64,000 nt of DNA. Origin: CANGYM01 sp044372405 (GTDB taxonomy: Bacteria; Pseudomonadota; Alphaproteobacteria; JAJTHO01; CANGYM01). The notes under the pieces were generated by a model that was not told where the DNA came from, searched no databases, and saw only the letters and a program-made list of their open reading frames with translations. Below are positions 1 through 8,199 of this stretch, piece by piece. The stretch lies in contig JBILRW010000005.1 in NCBI GenBank assembly GCA_044372405.1, positions 1 to 64,000 on the forward strand, in the 5' to 3' direction. The translations under genes were made by a program, and so were the position numbers. Each line of letters starts with the position of its first letter. The stretch's first letter is position 1.

Positions 1-73
1 CCCAACCCCCCCCCCCCCCCCACCCCCCCCCCCCACCCCCCCCCCCCCCCCCCCCCCCCCGGGCCGCCCCCCC
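1..73. repeat. Poly-C low-complexity tract
   Basis: The first 73 bases are almost pure cytosine with a few A and G interruptions, ending near a short GGGCCG block. No gene can be read through it. It may be a genuine homopolymer tract or an artefact of a contig end. The following bases to 151 are AT-rich, contain no gene and lie downstream of the stop codon of the first CDS. Confidence 0.8.
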
Positions 74-151
74 ATTTTCAGAGCCACTCATATCAAAATC
101 CTTTAAATTGAACGATAAATAAAAAATAAACCAATTTTGATAAAAAATCAA

Positions 152-3100
152 CTACAAATTTCCAATCCACCCCGCCGTTAAAATTTCCAACGCGCGGTTT
201 TGGCCCAAACGGTCATTCAGGCATTTAAAATCCACCTGGTCCAGGGGTTGGTCCTGGTTGTGACAGGAATAAACCACGGTTTCGACGCCCGTCACGGGGT
301 CGCGGTGGATTTGCAGGCACTGGGCGCAGATTTTTTTCATCATACACTGCATGGGGCTGTTGATGCTGCCGATGGCCTCGGTCACGCCCGGCAGGTACGG
401 GGCCAAAGCGCCGTGGCGGGCGATGCGGACGGCATCCATCATGCGGTCGGATCCGATGACAATCAGATGATCCACGGTTTCGGTGGGGATGGTGGGGGTT
501 CCCAAATCCCCCCGGGCGTAGGCGGCAATAGCCTGGACGATGTTTCCGGTATAGGCATGATCTTGGGGGCGGTTGGGAACAAAATCAGCCGTTTCGTCAC
601 AACACCAAACCACAACATCGCTGGCGGATTCGATTTTATCGACGTGATACCGGTCGCCGGCTTTTTTGTAACCCGCAAAATACAGCACGCGACTGCCGCA
701 GGCTTTCAGCGCCGCGCCGATGGAAAACAGCACGGCATTGCCAAGGCCGCCGCCCACCAGCAGGACGGTTTTGCCATCAGGAATATGGGTGGGCTCCCCT
801 GTGGGTCCCATGAGGATGACGGGCTCGCCAGGTTTTAGGTACTGGCACAAACTGGACGAACCGCCCATTTCCAGGATGATGGTGGCCAGCAACCCTTTTT
901 CTTTATCCACCCAGGCCCCCGTGGCGGCGATGCCCTCCATGGCCAGGCGCGTGCCATTTTTGACGGGCGCGTAGGTTTCAAAATTTTGCAAACGATAAAA
1001 CTGCCCTGGTTTAAACTCGCGGGCGGCCTGGGGGGCGCGCACCACAATTTCCACAATATTGGGGGTCAAGCGATTCACCGCATGCACCGTGGCGAAAAGC
1101 TGATCGTTCAGATACGCAAAAAATGCTTTGTCCTCTGTCCTCTGTCCTCTGTCCTTCGTCCCCAGAACACGGGAAACGATGGGATACCCCTGCTTCGCGC
1201 TTCCCATGGCCTTCACCACATTGCCGGCAAAGGACGGGTGCATGTCCCCAAAAAAGCTAATAAACCGTTTTTCATCATATCGACTGGCCAAAACATGGGG
1301 CGTGGCGGGCTTGGCAAGGGATTCTGGCTTCACAGACGCGCCATTTTCGTCAATGGCCTGAAAATACCGCCCGTCCAGGGTGATGTGGGTGGGGTCTTCA
1401 TCCTGCAAGACGACGTTGGGTTTGGTCCCCGCCGCCACCAAAATGGTACGGGCCGCAAGGGTGTGCGTGCTGCCGTCGCTGTGTTTTACCGTCAGGCCCC
1501 GGGCCCATCCCGTTTCGTCTACCTCAACGGCCAAGGGGGTACAGTGGGGGGCGATGGCAATGCCCTCTTCCAGGGCCTTTTCAACCTCTTCATGATTCAG
1601 GGTATAGGACGGCGCGTCCGTTAAATCCTTCCGATACACCAGTGTCGAGCCACCCCAGGAACGCAGCAAACCAATAACATCAGGGCTTGCCTTGGCTCGC
1701 TCCACCCGTAATGCCCGGGCATGGGCCAGGTATTCGTCCAAAATCGCCAAATCGTCGGGGCGATAGGCGGCGCGGATGGTGGCCTCCCCCTGTTTCCCAG
1801 CCAAAGTTTCGTACCGTTTCAATGTTTTTTCCACCATGACGGGGTAATAGGCCAGGGCCTCCGTCGTCGTATCCACCCCGGTCAAGCCCCCCCCGATGAC
1901 CACCACGGGCAGGCGGATTTGCAAATTGGCCAAAGAATCCGCCTTGGCCGCCCCTGTTAATTGCAGGGCCATCAGAAAATCAGAGGCCTGCCGCACGCCC
2001 TTCGCCAACCCATTTTTCATATCAATAATCGTGGGCGCCCCCGCGCCGGCGCATAGGGCAATATGATCAAAGCCAAAATCCTCAAAGGCCTGGGTAATGG
2101 TGATCGTCCCGCCAAACCGCACGCCCCCGAACAAAGCAAATGGGGCGCGGCGTTGCAGCAGCAAACGCACGACCTTTAAAAAATTCTTATCCCACCGCAC
2201 GGTAATACCGTATTCGGCGACGCCACCAAAGCCGGCCAAAATCCGTTCGTCCAGGTTTTCCCAAAGGTCCTGGATATCCTGAATGGGCTGTGTGGTATCG
2301 GTTAAAACGTCTGGTAACGGTTCGATCTTCGCCCCATCAACGCCCACCACCGTGTGCCCATCGTTCATCAAATGATGCGCCAACGTAAAGCCCGCCGGAC
2401 CCATGCCCACCACCAGAACCTTTTTGCCCGTGGGGGCCTTGGGATAGGGGCGGTGGATGTTCAGCGGATTCCATCGGGTCAGCAGGCTGTAAATCTCAAA
2501 ACCGTAGGGTTGTTCCAAAACGTCCCGCAAAATCCGCGTTTCGGCCTGGGGAATGTTCACGGGTTCTTGTTTTTGGTAAATGCAGGCCTTCATACAGTCA
2601 TTGCAAATGCGGTGGCCCGTGGCGGCAGCCATGGGATTATCAATGGTAATGACCGCCAGCGCCCCCAAGAAATGCCCTTGAATTTTTAAGGTGTGCATTT
2701 CGGAAATTTTTTCCTCTAACGGGCAGCCGGTCAAGGTCACACCAAAGGGGCTTTTTTGAAAATCGCCGGTTTTTTTGTCCTTCAGGCCCTGGCTGCAGGA
2801 ATCCCGCCCCTGGTTGTGACAGTGAATACAATAGGTGGCCTCGCTTAAGGCATCACGCAAGGTCCCGCCGGTATCGGTCAGGGCAAAGCCCGTGCGGGGC
2901 CGCAGGCTCCCCTCCACCGCCACCAGCATATCCACACCGTCACGATGGATTTTTTGGGTGTGCACCAGGTGGGCAAAGTCCAGTTTTTTGGGATCTTTAA
3001 ACAAAACCGATGTTTGTTTTTGTTGCACCGTCGCCCATGCAGCATAGCGCAGGGAGGTATCCAGCAGCGTTTCCTTGCCCTCGGGCGCAGCTTGCCAGGC

Positions 3101-3538
3101 CAAAACAGCCCGGGCGAAATCCAGGTCAGCATCCTCGGTTTTTTGGGGAAAATGGGGGGCCAAATCCCGCCACAACCCGGGTCCGTCAAAGGTATGGGCT
3201 CCTTTGCCATAGGTTTTCATGGCCTGGCGCTGCACAAAGGTCCGGCGGACCTCAAACAGCGGCATCAGGTCATGGTGGGCTTGGGTCAAATCAGCCGCTT
3301 CTTTTTCAATACCAAAAAGGGTCGCCAAAAACCCCTCCAACAACGGGGCCACCGCCAGGATGAGCGTTGATTCCTCGAGCTTGCTCAACATTTCCGGGTG
3401 CGCACGGGCGGCCAGCAGGGATTCCGCCAGGGCAGGGGATTTTTGTTGCAGCTCTTTTAGAAAAAACACATCCAGACGGGCAAGTCCCTCCGATGTATAA
3501 AGATCAGCAAAGGTCAGACCCTCGGGAAGATTAAGCAT
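152..3538 (-). CDS. Large fused FAD/NAD(P)-binding iron-sulfur oxidoreductase
   Basis: This 1128-residue protein joins several redox modules. Residues 1-200 are not recognised. Cysteine clusters follow at about 236 (CIHCHNQGRDSC) and 311 (CNDCMKAC), as in the Fe-S domain of GltD-like proteins. Dinucleotide-binding motifs occur at about 378 (GMGPAG) and 548 (IGGGLTG). From about 806 a ferredoxin-reductase-like FAD/NAD domain resembles PyrK or sulfide dehydrogenase subunits, with a cysteine set near 1066 (CMMKKICAQC). The order is that of a GltD-like flavoprotein fused to a PyrK-like electron-transfer unit, so it probably moves electrons between NAD(P)H and an iron-sulfur partner in the cytosol. 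Residues about 791-803 (KDRGQRTEDK) come from a short DNA repeat and sit in the linker between the two halves. The substrate cannot be told. Confidence 0.8.
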   Translation of the reverse strand: MLNLPEGLTFADLYTSEGLARLDVFFLKELQQKSPALAESLLAARAHPEMLSKLEESTLILAVAPLLEGFLATLFGIEKEAADLTQAHHDLMPLFEVRRTFVQRQAMKTYGKGAHTFDGPGLWRDLAPHFPQKTEDADLDFARAVLAWQAAPEGKETLLDTSLRYAAWATVQQKQTSVLFKDPKKLDFAHLVHTQKIHRDGVDMLVAVEGSLRPRTGFALTDTGGTLRDALSEATYCIHCHNQGRDSCSQGLKDKKTGDFQKSPFGVTLTGCPLEEKISEMHTLKIQGHFLGALAVITIDNPMAAATGHRICNDCMKACIYQKQEPVNIPQAETRILRDVLEQPYGFEIYSLLTRWNPLNIHRPYPKAPTGKKVLVVGMGPAGFTLAHHLMNDGHTVVGVDGAKIEPLPDVLTDTTQPIQDIQDLWENLDERILAGFGGVAEYGITVRWDKNFLKVVRLLLQRRAPFALFGGVRFGGTITITQAFEDFGFDHIALCAGAGAPTIIDMKNGLAKGVRQASDFLMALQLTGAAKADSLANLQIRLPVVVIGGGLTGVDTTTEALAYYPVMVEKTLKRYETLAGKQGEATIRAAYRPDDLAILDEYLAHARALRVERAKASPDVIGLLRSWGGSTLVYRKDLTDAPSYTLNHEEVEKALEEGIAIAPHCTPLAVEVDETGWARGLTVKHSDGSTHTLAARTILVAAGTKPNVVLQDEDPTHITLDGRYFQAIDENGASVKPESLAKPATPHVLASRYDEKRFISFFGDMHPSFAGNVVKAMGSAKQGYPIVSRVLGTKDRGQRTEDKAFFAYLNDQLFATVHAVNRLTPNIVEIVVRAPQAAREFKPGQFYRLQNFETYAPVKNGTRLAMEGIAATGAWVDKEKGLLATIILEMGGSSSLCQYLKPGEPVILMGPTGEPTHIPDGKTVLLVGGGLGNAVLFSIGAALKACGSRVLYFAGYKKAGDRYHVDKIESASDVVVWCCDETADFVPNRPQDHAYTGNIVQAIAAYARGDLGTPTIPTETVDHLIVIGSDRMMDAVRIARHGALAPYLPGVTEAIGSINSPMQCMMKKICAQCLQIHRDPVTGVETVVYSCHNQDQPLDQVDFKCLNDRLGQNRALEILTAGWIGNL
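1130..1163. repeat. Short tandem GTCCTCT-type repeat inside the oxidoreductase gene
   Basis: The seven-base unit TCCTCTG is repeated about three times, then degenerates. Read on the minus strand it gives KDRGQRTEDK, which lies between the GltD-like and ferredoxin-reductase-like domains. A related GGACGGAGGAC-type sequence appears as an intergenic inverted repeat at 49040-49112. Confidence 0.7.
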
Positions 3539-3695
3539 TATAAAATCCGCGTCAATTCAAAGAGTCACCCTTTTACCACACCGCCATGGGCGGGGGAAAG
3601 GGTTTTGCATGGGGGTGCCCTAAAACTCCGTTACGCTCCCCAATTCAATCACCGGAAAGAGTTTTCCTGTCACCAACAACTGATATGTCCGGTTA

Positions 3696-3722
3696 GTTAT
3701 TGCCTGCCCCACTAAGATTGGT
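3696..3722 (+). repeat. Left terminal inverted repeat of the IS630-type element
   Basis: The 27 bases match the reverse complement of 3969-3995 at 22 positions. The transposon proper begins at 3700, just inside the TA target. Confidence 0.7.
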
Positions 3723-3991
3723 CTAAGGTAAGCCTTCAAGGTCATTTATCAAAAATAACAAAAGAGGTCAGGAAATGGCACGAGCTTACAGTGAAGATTT
3801 ACGCGGTCGGGCGTTGGACATGGTGGATCAGGGGCGGCCCGTCAAAGAAGTGAGTCAAATTTTGCAGTTGGGTGTGACGACGGTCAGAAACTGGGTGTCT
3901 TGCTGGCAGAAAGAGGGGCGCCGAGAGGCCAAAACGGGCCTCAGAGCCATCGCAACCTTCCAAAAAAAACTAACCTTAGTGCGGTAGGCAA
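3700..3991 (+). mobile_element. IS630/Tc1-type miniature element (MITE) with TA target duplication
   Basis: The element starts TTGCCTGCCCCACTAAG and ends CTTAGTGCGGTAGGCAA. These are imperfect terminal inverted repeats; extended over 27 bases (3696-3722 against 3969-3995) they match at 22 positions. A TA dinucleotide lies directly outside each end (3698-3699 and 3992-3993), the target duplication expected for the IS630/Tc1-mariner superfamily. Only the first part of a transposase is left inside, so the 292-bp element is internally deleted and would need a transposase supplied in trans. Confidence 0.75.
3775..3987 (+). pseudogene. IS630-family transposase, N-terminal remnant
   Basis: The frame encodes 70 residues beginning MARAYSEDLRGRAL, followed by a helix-turn-helix (VKEVSQILQLGVTTVRNW), which is the usual DNA-binding start of IS630 transposases. 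Full-length enzymes are several hundred residues and carry a DDE catalytic domain, which is missing. After about residue 60 the frame runs straight into the right terminal repeat and stops there. It is a remnant, inactive on its own; a DNA-binding inhibitor role is conceivable but unsupported. Confidence 0.8.
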
Positions 3992-3995
3992 TACC
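3969..3995 (+). repeat. Right terminal inverted repeat of the IS630-type element
   Basis: It is the partner of the repeat at 3696-3722. It overlaps the end of the truncated transposase frame. Confidence 0.7.
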
Positions 3996-4025
3996 TTTTT
4001 AGTCAGCTTCAAAATAAGCGTTTTT

Positions 4026-4208
4026 ATGCCGATAGCCCTCAAAATCGCCATTGCCGTCAGCATCATCCTCGGCGCCTCTTGGCTCTCTGGCAAATGCCCT
4101 GAACTGGCAGGATTTTTAACCGCGCTGCCTCTTGTTTCTATCCTCGGGTTGGTTGGCTTAGGTGTTTGCTTGCCTAATCATAAACAATGCCATTATATAA
4201 ACACATGA
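4026..4208 (+). pseudogene. Truncated small membrane protein (DUF3147-like)
   Basis: Sixty residues begin MPIALKIAIAVSIILG and contain GFLTALPLVSILGLVGL, which resembles the first two hydrophobic helices of DUF3147-type inner-membrane proteins of about 115 residues. After the second helix the sequence turns into an unrelated tail (CLPNHKQCHYINT) and stops inside the start of pyrC. Together with the adjoining miniature transposon this marks a rearranged junction. The family assignment is from memory of the motif and is tentative. Confidence 0.45.
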
Positions 4209-5272
4209 CCGCAGCAAAAAAAACCGACAATCGGATCATTATCCGGCAACCCGACGACTGGCATGTGCACTTGCGCGATGATGCGATGCTGGCCGCTGTC
4301 GTCAATTACACCGCCCGCCCGTTTGCCCGGGCCATCGTGATGCCGAATCTTAAGTCCCCTGTGACCACGGTTGCGGCGGCCAAAGCGTACCGTGATCGCA
4401 TTACCGCCGCGCTGGAACCCGGGATCACGTTCACCCCGCTGATGACCTGTTATCTGACCGATGTCACAGACCCGGCGGAGGTGGAACGGGGCTTTACCCA
4501 GGGTATTTTTACAGCCTGCAAACTCTATCCCGCCCACGCAACAACCAATGCCGCGCATGGTGTTACCGATTTCAAAAAACTCTATCCCGTGTTTGAGGCG
4601 ATGCAAGGCATCGGTATACCGCTCTTGCTACACGGCGAGGTGACAGAGCATCACATTGATATTTTCGACAGAGAGGCGGTTTTCATCGAGCGCATCCTGA
4701 GCAAAATCATCGCCGATTTTCCCGCGCTTAAAATCGTGTTGGAGCATATCACCACGGCGGACGCCGTTGCGTTCATCGAATCCAGCGGCACGAACCTGGC
4801 TGCCACCATCACGCCGCACCATCTGGAAATCAACCGCAACGCCATGTTTCAGGGTGGTATCCGACCGCATTTTTATTGCCTGCCCGTTGCCAAGCGCGAA
4901 GTGCATCGCCTGGCCCTGCGCCGCGCCGCAACGTCTGGATCGCCTAAATTCTTTCTCGGCACGGATTCGGCGCCGCATGCTGTTCATGATAAGGAATCTG
5001 CCTGCGGCTGCGCAGGCATCTTTAACGCCCCCTTTGCGCTGGAAAGTTACGCCAAGACGTTTGAGGAAGAAGGGGCGCTGCACCACTTTGAGGCCTTTGC
5101 CTCAGAACATGGCCCGCGTTTTTACGGTCTGCCGCTGAATACCAGAAAAATTGTTCTGGAAAAAACCCCCACTCCTGTCCCGTCCACACTTCCAGCCGCT
5201 GGGACCCACATCGTTCCGTTTCACGCGGGTGAAACTCTTAACTGGCGTTTCGCGGGTCTTGTTGCCGGATAG
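4205..5272 (+). CDS. pyrC: Dihydroorotase, class II
   Basis: The enzyme catalyses reversible cyclisation of carbamoyl aspartate to dihydroorotate in pyrimidine synthesis, in the cytosol. All metal-site residues of the E. coli-type enzyme are visible: His20 and His22 in WHVHLRD, Lys106 in CKLYPAHATTN, His143, His181 and Asp254 in GTDSAPH. The ATG at 4205 (MTAAKK) gives the normal length of about 355 residues; an ATG at 4187 is in frame but overlaps the truncated membrane gene more. The gene sits alone beside a transposon scar, so it may have been moved here. Confidence 0.93.
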   Translation: MTAAKKTDNRIIIRQPDDWHVHLRDDAMLAAVVNYTARPFARAIVMPNLKSPVTTVAAAKAYRDRITAALEPGITFTPLMTCYLTDVTDPAEVERGFTQGIFTACKLYPAHATTNAAHGVTDFKKLYPVFEAMQGIGIPLLLHGEVTEHHIDIFDREAVFIERILSKIIADFPALKIVLEHITTADAVAFIESSGTNLAATITPHHLEINRNAMFQGGIRPHFYCLPVAKREVHRLALRRAATSGSPKFFLGTDSAPHAVHDKESACGCAGIFNAPFALESYAKTFEEEGALHHFEAFASEHGPRFYGLPLNTRKIVLEKTPTPVPSTLPAAGTHIVPFHAGETLNWRFAGLVAG

Positions 5273-5410
5273 TTTAGCGCATCAATGTTTGCCAGAGCTT
5301 ATCGTTCTGGAAAACGTGGAGTTTGGGGTTAGCACTACTTGCAGGTGGATATTTTTTTGAATCACGCGATCTTGGGTTGGCGGGCGTAAAAATTTGGGGG
5401 GGCCTAAAAG

Positions 5411-5443
5411 ACACCACTGTTCATACATTGAAAACAGTGGTGT
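5411..5443. terminator. Hairpin between convergent pyrC and rpmJ
   Basis: ACACCACTGTT pairs perfectly with AACAGTGGTGT, an 11-bp stem with an 11-base loop. On the plus strand it is followed shortly by CTTTTT and on the minus strand by CTTTT. Its position between converging genes suggests a bidirectional terminator. Confidence 0.6.
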
Positions 5444-5451
5444 ATGGCTTT

Positions 5452-5577
5452 TTACCCCTGACGGACTTTATACCGCGGGTTGGTTTTGTTGATGACGTAA
5501 ACGCGGCCTTTGCGGCGGATGACGCGGCAGTCTTTGTGGCGGTTTTTCAGGGTTTTGAGGGAGTTAGCGACTTTCAT
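5452..5577 (-). CDS. rpmJ: 50S ribosomal protein L36 (YkgO type)
   Basis: This 41-residue frame starts MKVANSLKTLKNRHKDCRV and contains RRKGRVYVINKTNPRYK, the signature of the zinc-independent (YkgO/C-minus) form of L36 that serves as the standard L36 in many alphaproteobacteria. It is a small basic protein of the large ribosomal subunit. It lies 28 bases after pnp on the same strand, so it may be read from the rpsO-pnp transcript. The zinc-binding cysteine/histidine set of the other L36 form is absent; one Cys remains. Confidence 0.93.
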   Translation of the reverse strand: MKVANSLKTLKNRHKDCRVIRRKGRVYVINKTNPRYKVRQG

Positions 5578-5605
5578 AAACAACTCACGTTATAACGATT
5601 CAGGA

Positions 5606-7681
5606 TTAGGCCACGGCCTTTTTCATACTCAGACGGATTTTGCCGCGTTCGTCAATGCCCACCACTTTGACATTGATAATCTGGCCAACGCTCAGATAAT
5701 CCGCGACATTATTCACACGTTCATCGGAAATTTCGCTGACATGTACCAAACCGTCCTGGTTGCCAATGGTCACAAACGCCCCGAAGTCCATGAGTTTGGC
5801 CACTTTTCCGGTGTACACCGTGCCAATTTCCAGGCTGCCTGTGGACATTTTGACTTTTTCGATGGCGGCGTTCAGGGCCTCGGCATTGTTGCTGGCAATA
5901 AACACGGTGCCATCGTCTTTAATGTCGATTTTGGCCTTGGTCGTGTCACAAATTTCGCGAATGTTTTTCCCGCCGGGCCCAATCAATTCCCGAATTTTAT
6001 CCACCGGAATGGTCATTTGGTGCATACGGGGGGCCCAGGGGCTCACCTCTTGCTTAGGCGAAGAAATCAGTTGGTTCATAATACCCAAGATATGCATACG
6101 GCCGGTCTTGGCTTGCTTTAGGGCCTTTTCCATAATGTCGCGGGTAATGGACGTGATTTTGATGTCCATCTGAAGGGCGGTAATCCCTTCGGACGTTCCC
6201 GCCACTTTAAAATCCATATCCCCCAGGTGATCTTCATCGCCCAGAATGTCGGACAAAATGGCCACGTCTTTCCCTTCTTTAATCAATCCCATGGCAATAC
6301 CGGCCACAGAACGCTTTAACGGCACACCGGCATCCAATAAAGACAACGTCGTCCCACAAACCGTCGCCATGGAAGACGATCCGTTGGACTCCGTGACCTC
6401 AGAAACCACACGCAGTGTATAGGGAAAGTCTTCTTTGTTCGGCAACATAGGATGAACCGCGCGCCAGGCCAGTTTTCCGTGGCCAATTTCACGACGACCC
6501 GGGGCGCCATAACGGCCTGTTTCCCCGACGGAAAAAGGAGGGAAGTTGTAGTGCAACAAGAAATCTTCACGGTATTCACCCTGTAGGGCATCCATGATCT
6601 GCTCATCGTCGCCTGTTCCCAAAGTGGCGGCCACAATGGTTTGGGTTTCGCCGCGGGTGAACAGCGAACTTCCGTGAACGCGGGGCAACAGGGCGGTTTC
6701 GCAAACGATACTGCGGATGTCTTCCCCACGACGACCGTCAATCCGAACGCCGGTTTCCAAAATGGCGCGACGGACCAGGTCTTTTTCCAACTCTTTAGCT
6801 TCACTTAAAATCTTTTCCAAAGCCGCATCATTGGCCCATTTTTCCTTAATCCCCGCATAAACGGCATCCAGGGCGGCGCGACGGTCTTGTTTGACTTTGA
6901 TATCATAAGCCGACTTAAACGACGCGGTTAGGGCTTTGGCTGCCTTGGCATCCAAAAGGGCCGCCTGTTTTTCAGGAGCAGCAAAAAGCGGTGCCTTTTG
7001 ACAGGCTGCTGCCAAATCTTTGATCAGGGCAATGACGGGCTGGAACGCATCAAAGCCAAACATCACAGCCTGAAGCATCAGCGTTTCGCTCAGCTCGCTG
7101 GCCTCGGACTCCACCATCAAAACGCCTTCGTCAGTTCCGGCCACGCACAGGTCCAGGGCGGAATCCTCAAGGTTTTTGATACCAGGATTTAAGACAAACC
7201 CATTATTGATATACCCCACACGGGCAGCGGCAATAGGACCCAAAAACGGCAGGCCCGAAATGGCCAAGGCCGCAGAAGCCCCAATAATGGCGGCAATATC
7301 GGCATCCACGCTTTCATCAAAGCTCAGCACCGTACACAAAACCTGAGTATCTTGGTTATACCAGGGATCAAACAGGGGACGAATGGGGCGATCAATCAGG
7401 CGAGAGGTTAGAACTTCTTTTTCGCTGGGGCGACCTTCCCGTTTGAAAAAGCCACCGGGGATGCGGCCCGCAGAAAAGGTTTTTTCTGTATAGTGAACCG
7501 TCAAAGGGAAAAAATCATTTTTGGCCGATGTGTTTTTATCCGCCACCACGGTACACAGGACCACGGTATCACCGTAAGTGACCATCACGGCCCCATCGGC
7601 CTGACGGGCGACTTTACCCGTTTCCAGACGCAGGGTGCGCCCTGCCCAGTTTATCTCACGAGAGATCAAATCAAATTTCAT
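5606..7681 (-). CDS. pnp: Polyribonucleotide nucleotidyltransferase (PNPase)
   Basis: PNPase degrades RNA 3' to 5' by phosphorolysis and takes part in mRNA turnover, usually with the degradosome. The 691 residues show the full plan: two RNase PH-like domains, the second with the conserved GRRGEDIRS and ATVCGTTLSLLDAG region, then a KH domain (IRELIGPGGKNIREI) and a C-terminal S1 domain (VYTGKVAKLMDFGAFV). It follows rpsO by 22 bases on the same strand, the classic rpsO-pnp arrangement in which pnp is cotranscribed and often autoregulated in the rpsO-pnp leader. Confidence 0.97.
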   Translation of the reverse strand: MKFDLISREINWAGRTLRLETGKVARQADGAVMVTYGDTVVLCTVVADKNTSAKNDFFPLTVHYTEKTFSAGRIPGGFFKREGRPSEKEVLTSRLIDRPIRPLFDPWYNQDTQVLCTVLSFDESVDADIAAIIGASAALAISGLPFLGPIAAARVGYINNGFVLNPGIKNLEDSALDLCVAGTDEGVLMVESEASELSETLMLQAVMFGFDAFQPVIALIKDLAAACQKAPLFAAPEKQAALLDAKAAKALTASFKSAYDIKVKQDRRAALDAVYAGIKEKWANDAALEKILSEAKELEKDLVRRAILETGVRIDGRRGEDIRSIVCETALLPRVHGSSLFTRGETQTIVAATLGTGDDEQIMDALQGEYREDFLLHYNFPPFSVGETGRYGAPGRREIGHGKLAWRAVHPMLPNKEDFPYTLRVVSEVTESNGSSSMATVCGTTLSLLDAGVPLKRSVAGIAMGLIKEGKDVAILSDILGDEDHLGDMDFKVAGTSEGITALQMDIKITSITRDIMEKALKQAKTGRMHILGIMNQLISSPKQEVSPWAPRMHQMTIPVDKIRELIGPGGKNIREICDTTKAKIDIKDDGTVFIASNNAEALNAAIEKVKMSTGSLEIGTVYTGKVAKLMDFGAFVTIGNQDGLVHVSEISDERVNNVADYLSVGQIINVKVVGIDERGKIRLSMKKAVA

Positions 7682-7703
7682 GTTTCTTCCTAACCAAGCA
7701 AAA

Positions 7704-7973
7704 TTAATAACGAAGACCTAATTTTTCAATCAGGGACTTATATTCCGAAGGATTTTTGGATTTTAAGTAATCCAAAAGTTTCCGACGACGACCCACCATT
7801 TTCAGCAAGCCACGGCGAGAGCTATGATCTTTTTTGTGGATCTTTAGGTGCTCGGTCAATTCATTGATGCGACCGGTAAAAAGGGCCACCTGAACGGCGG
7901 AAGATCCTGTGTTTTTTTCAGATCCACCAAAGGTTTGGATCAATGTTAATGTGTTGTCTTTTGAAAGCGACAT
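7704..7973 (-). CDS. rpsO: 30S ribosomal protein S15
   Basis: The 89-residue protein has the standard S15 pattern, including GSSAVQVALFTGRINELTEH and the basic SRRGLLKMVGRRRKLLDYL segment that contacts 16S rRNA. It is a primary binder of the small-subunit platform. The upstream 226 bases to coq7 contain no other gene; an AT-rich stretch just before the start probably holds its promoter and leader. Confidence 0.97.
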   Translation of the reverse strand: MSLSKDNTLTLIQTFGGSEKNTGSSAVQVALFTGRINELTEHLKIHKKDHSSRRGLLKMVGRRRKLLDYLKSKNPSEYKSLIEKLGLRY

Positions 7974-8129
7974 CGTAAACCTCTTAAAAAATTAAAACGC
8001 TTTAGAAAAGCCCCGTAGAAAAATAAAATTTTTCGCCAGGGTCTCCTTTCTTAACAACTACGAAAGGGCCGGGATGTCGTCTAGCCGCTTCCATGAGTTT
8101 AGAAAGTTGAACCCCAGGTTGTTGCAAAA

Positions 8130-8144
8130 GCCAACCGCTTTGGC
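8130..8144 (-). terminator. Possible weak terminator after coq7
   Basis: On the minus strand GCCAA and TTGGC form a 5-bp stem with a 5-base loop, followed by TTTTGC. It lies about 55 bases beyond the coq7 stop. The stem is short, so the call is weak. Confidence 0.3.
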
Positions 8145-8199
8145 AAGGTTTTTTTTACAGGTTTTTTTTTACAAAATGTTTCCTGCTTAAAAACAAACC

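Noticed and set aside
1130..1163. Repeat tract considered as a CRISPR array
   Set aside because: The unit is seven bases with no spacers and lies in a coding frame. No CRISPR array was seen anywhere in the window.
200..1624. Two 212-codon plus-strand frames
   Set aside because: Both lie antisense to the large oxidoreductase, whose domains are recognisable throughout. They are shadows of its codon bias.
5285..5410. Possible frameshifted coding relic after pyrC
   Set aside because: Two short pieces in different frames (ARAYRSGKRGVWG and LALLAGGYFFESRDLGLAG) look joined by a one-base shift, but there is no recognisable family and the stretch is too short to support a gene.
7974..8129. Leader of rpsO as a structured regulatory RNA
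   Set aside because: I could not recognise a conserved fold or a known S15-binding motif by eye, so only an AT-rich leader is noted.
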